Origin: Lachnoclostridium sp. UBA739
GTDB taxonomy: Bacteria; Bacillota_A; Clostridia; Lachnospirales; Lachnospiraceae
NCBI GenBank assembly: GCA_002297865.1
Contig: DBKX01000363.1
Coordinates: 1-5,929 of the forward strand
Direction: 5' to 3'
Length of the DNA: 5,929 nt
A program made the translations under genes and the position numbers. How positions within the stretch are numbered: position 1 is the stretch's first letter; each line of letters starts with the position of its first letter. The notes below the pieces were generated by a model. It saw only the letters and a list, made by a program, of their open reading frames with translations. It did not search any database and was not told the origin of the DNA. Shown piece after piece: positions 5,821 to 5,929 of the stretch.

Positions 5821-5929
5821 GTAGTTTTTCCCTTTTTATAGTTTCTTATTACATCAGCAACGAATAAATGTAATCCTATATCTTCTTTTGGTAATTTGTT
5901 TTATACAAATCGAAACGATTCAGTATCTT
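5821..5929. other. Non-coding end region with no supported feature
   Basis: Upstream of the candidate promoter I see no gene, RNA or repeat that can be supported. On the minus strand one frame is open from the window edge to a TAG at 5876-5878, and another is open for 35 codons (5900-5796) without a start codon. Either could be the tail or remnant of a neighbouring gene, but neither is recognisable. Confidence 0.3.

Noticed and set aside
5796..5900. Minus-strand 35-codon open stretch (…LPKEDIGLHLF…) that looks protein-like
   Set aside because: It has no start codon, an in-frame stop immediately upstream and no recognised homology; it could be a gene remnant but cannot be supported.
1..5929. 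CRISPR array, tRNA, rRNA or insertion sequence
   Set aside because: No regularly spaced identical repeats, no cloverleaf-like segments, and no transposase or terminal inverted repeats were seen.

Overview
The window is AT-rich and carries two long genes, both on the minus strand. Each encodes a large exported protein with a Gram-positive-type signal peptide, strong AGGAGG-like ribosome binding sites and lysine-rich bacterial Ig-like (Big2) domains. This combination fits a low-GC Firmicute, most probably a clostridial or Lachnospiraceae-like anaerobe. That assignment rests on composition and domain style only; there is no RNA gene or other taxonomic marker here.

Layout, in the direction of transcription (right to left). 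5929-5659 is non-coding and holds a candidate extended -10 promoter, a leader of about 127 nt with two dyads, and a ribosome binding site. 5658-3646 encodes a 670-residue secreted protein: two diverged copies of a beta-rich, carbohydrate-binding-like module followed by two Big2 domains. 3645-3495 holds a strong rho-independent terminator, a weak candidate promoter and the ribosome binding site of the next gene. 3494-234 encodes a 1086-residue secreted metalloprotease of the M6 (immune inhibitor A-like) type. Its catalytic domain is followed by a beta-rich region, four assorted Ig-like or repeat modules, a Pro/Ser/Thr linker and three Big2 domains. 233-1 is non-coding. It holds a hairpin that may end the protease transcript, then a good sigma-A-type promoter firing leftward out of the window. 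That promoter is embedded in a 34-bp dyad that looks like an operator.

The terminator suggests the two genes are transcribed separately. The shared architecture (signal peptide, functional head, basic Big2 tail, no LPXTG, SLH or dockerin visible) suggests both products go to the same place, the cell wall or immediate surroundings: one cutting proteins, the other probably binding a polysaccharide or glycoconjugate. The functional link between them is inference. The points most worth following up are the duplicated unassigned module of the 670-residue protein, the promoter-embedded dyad at 58-91, and the multi-module protease with no obvious propeptide.
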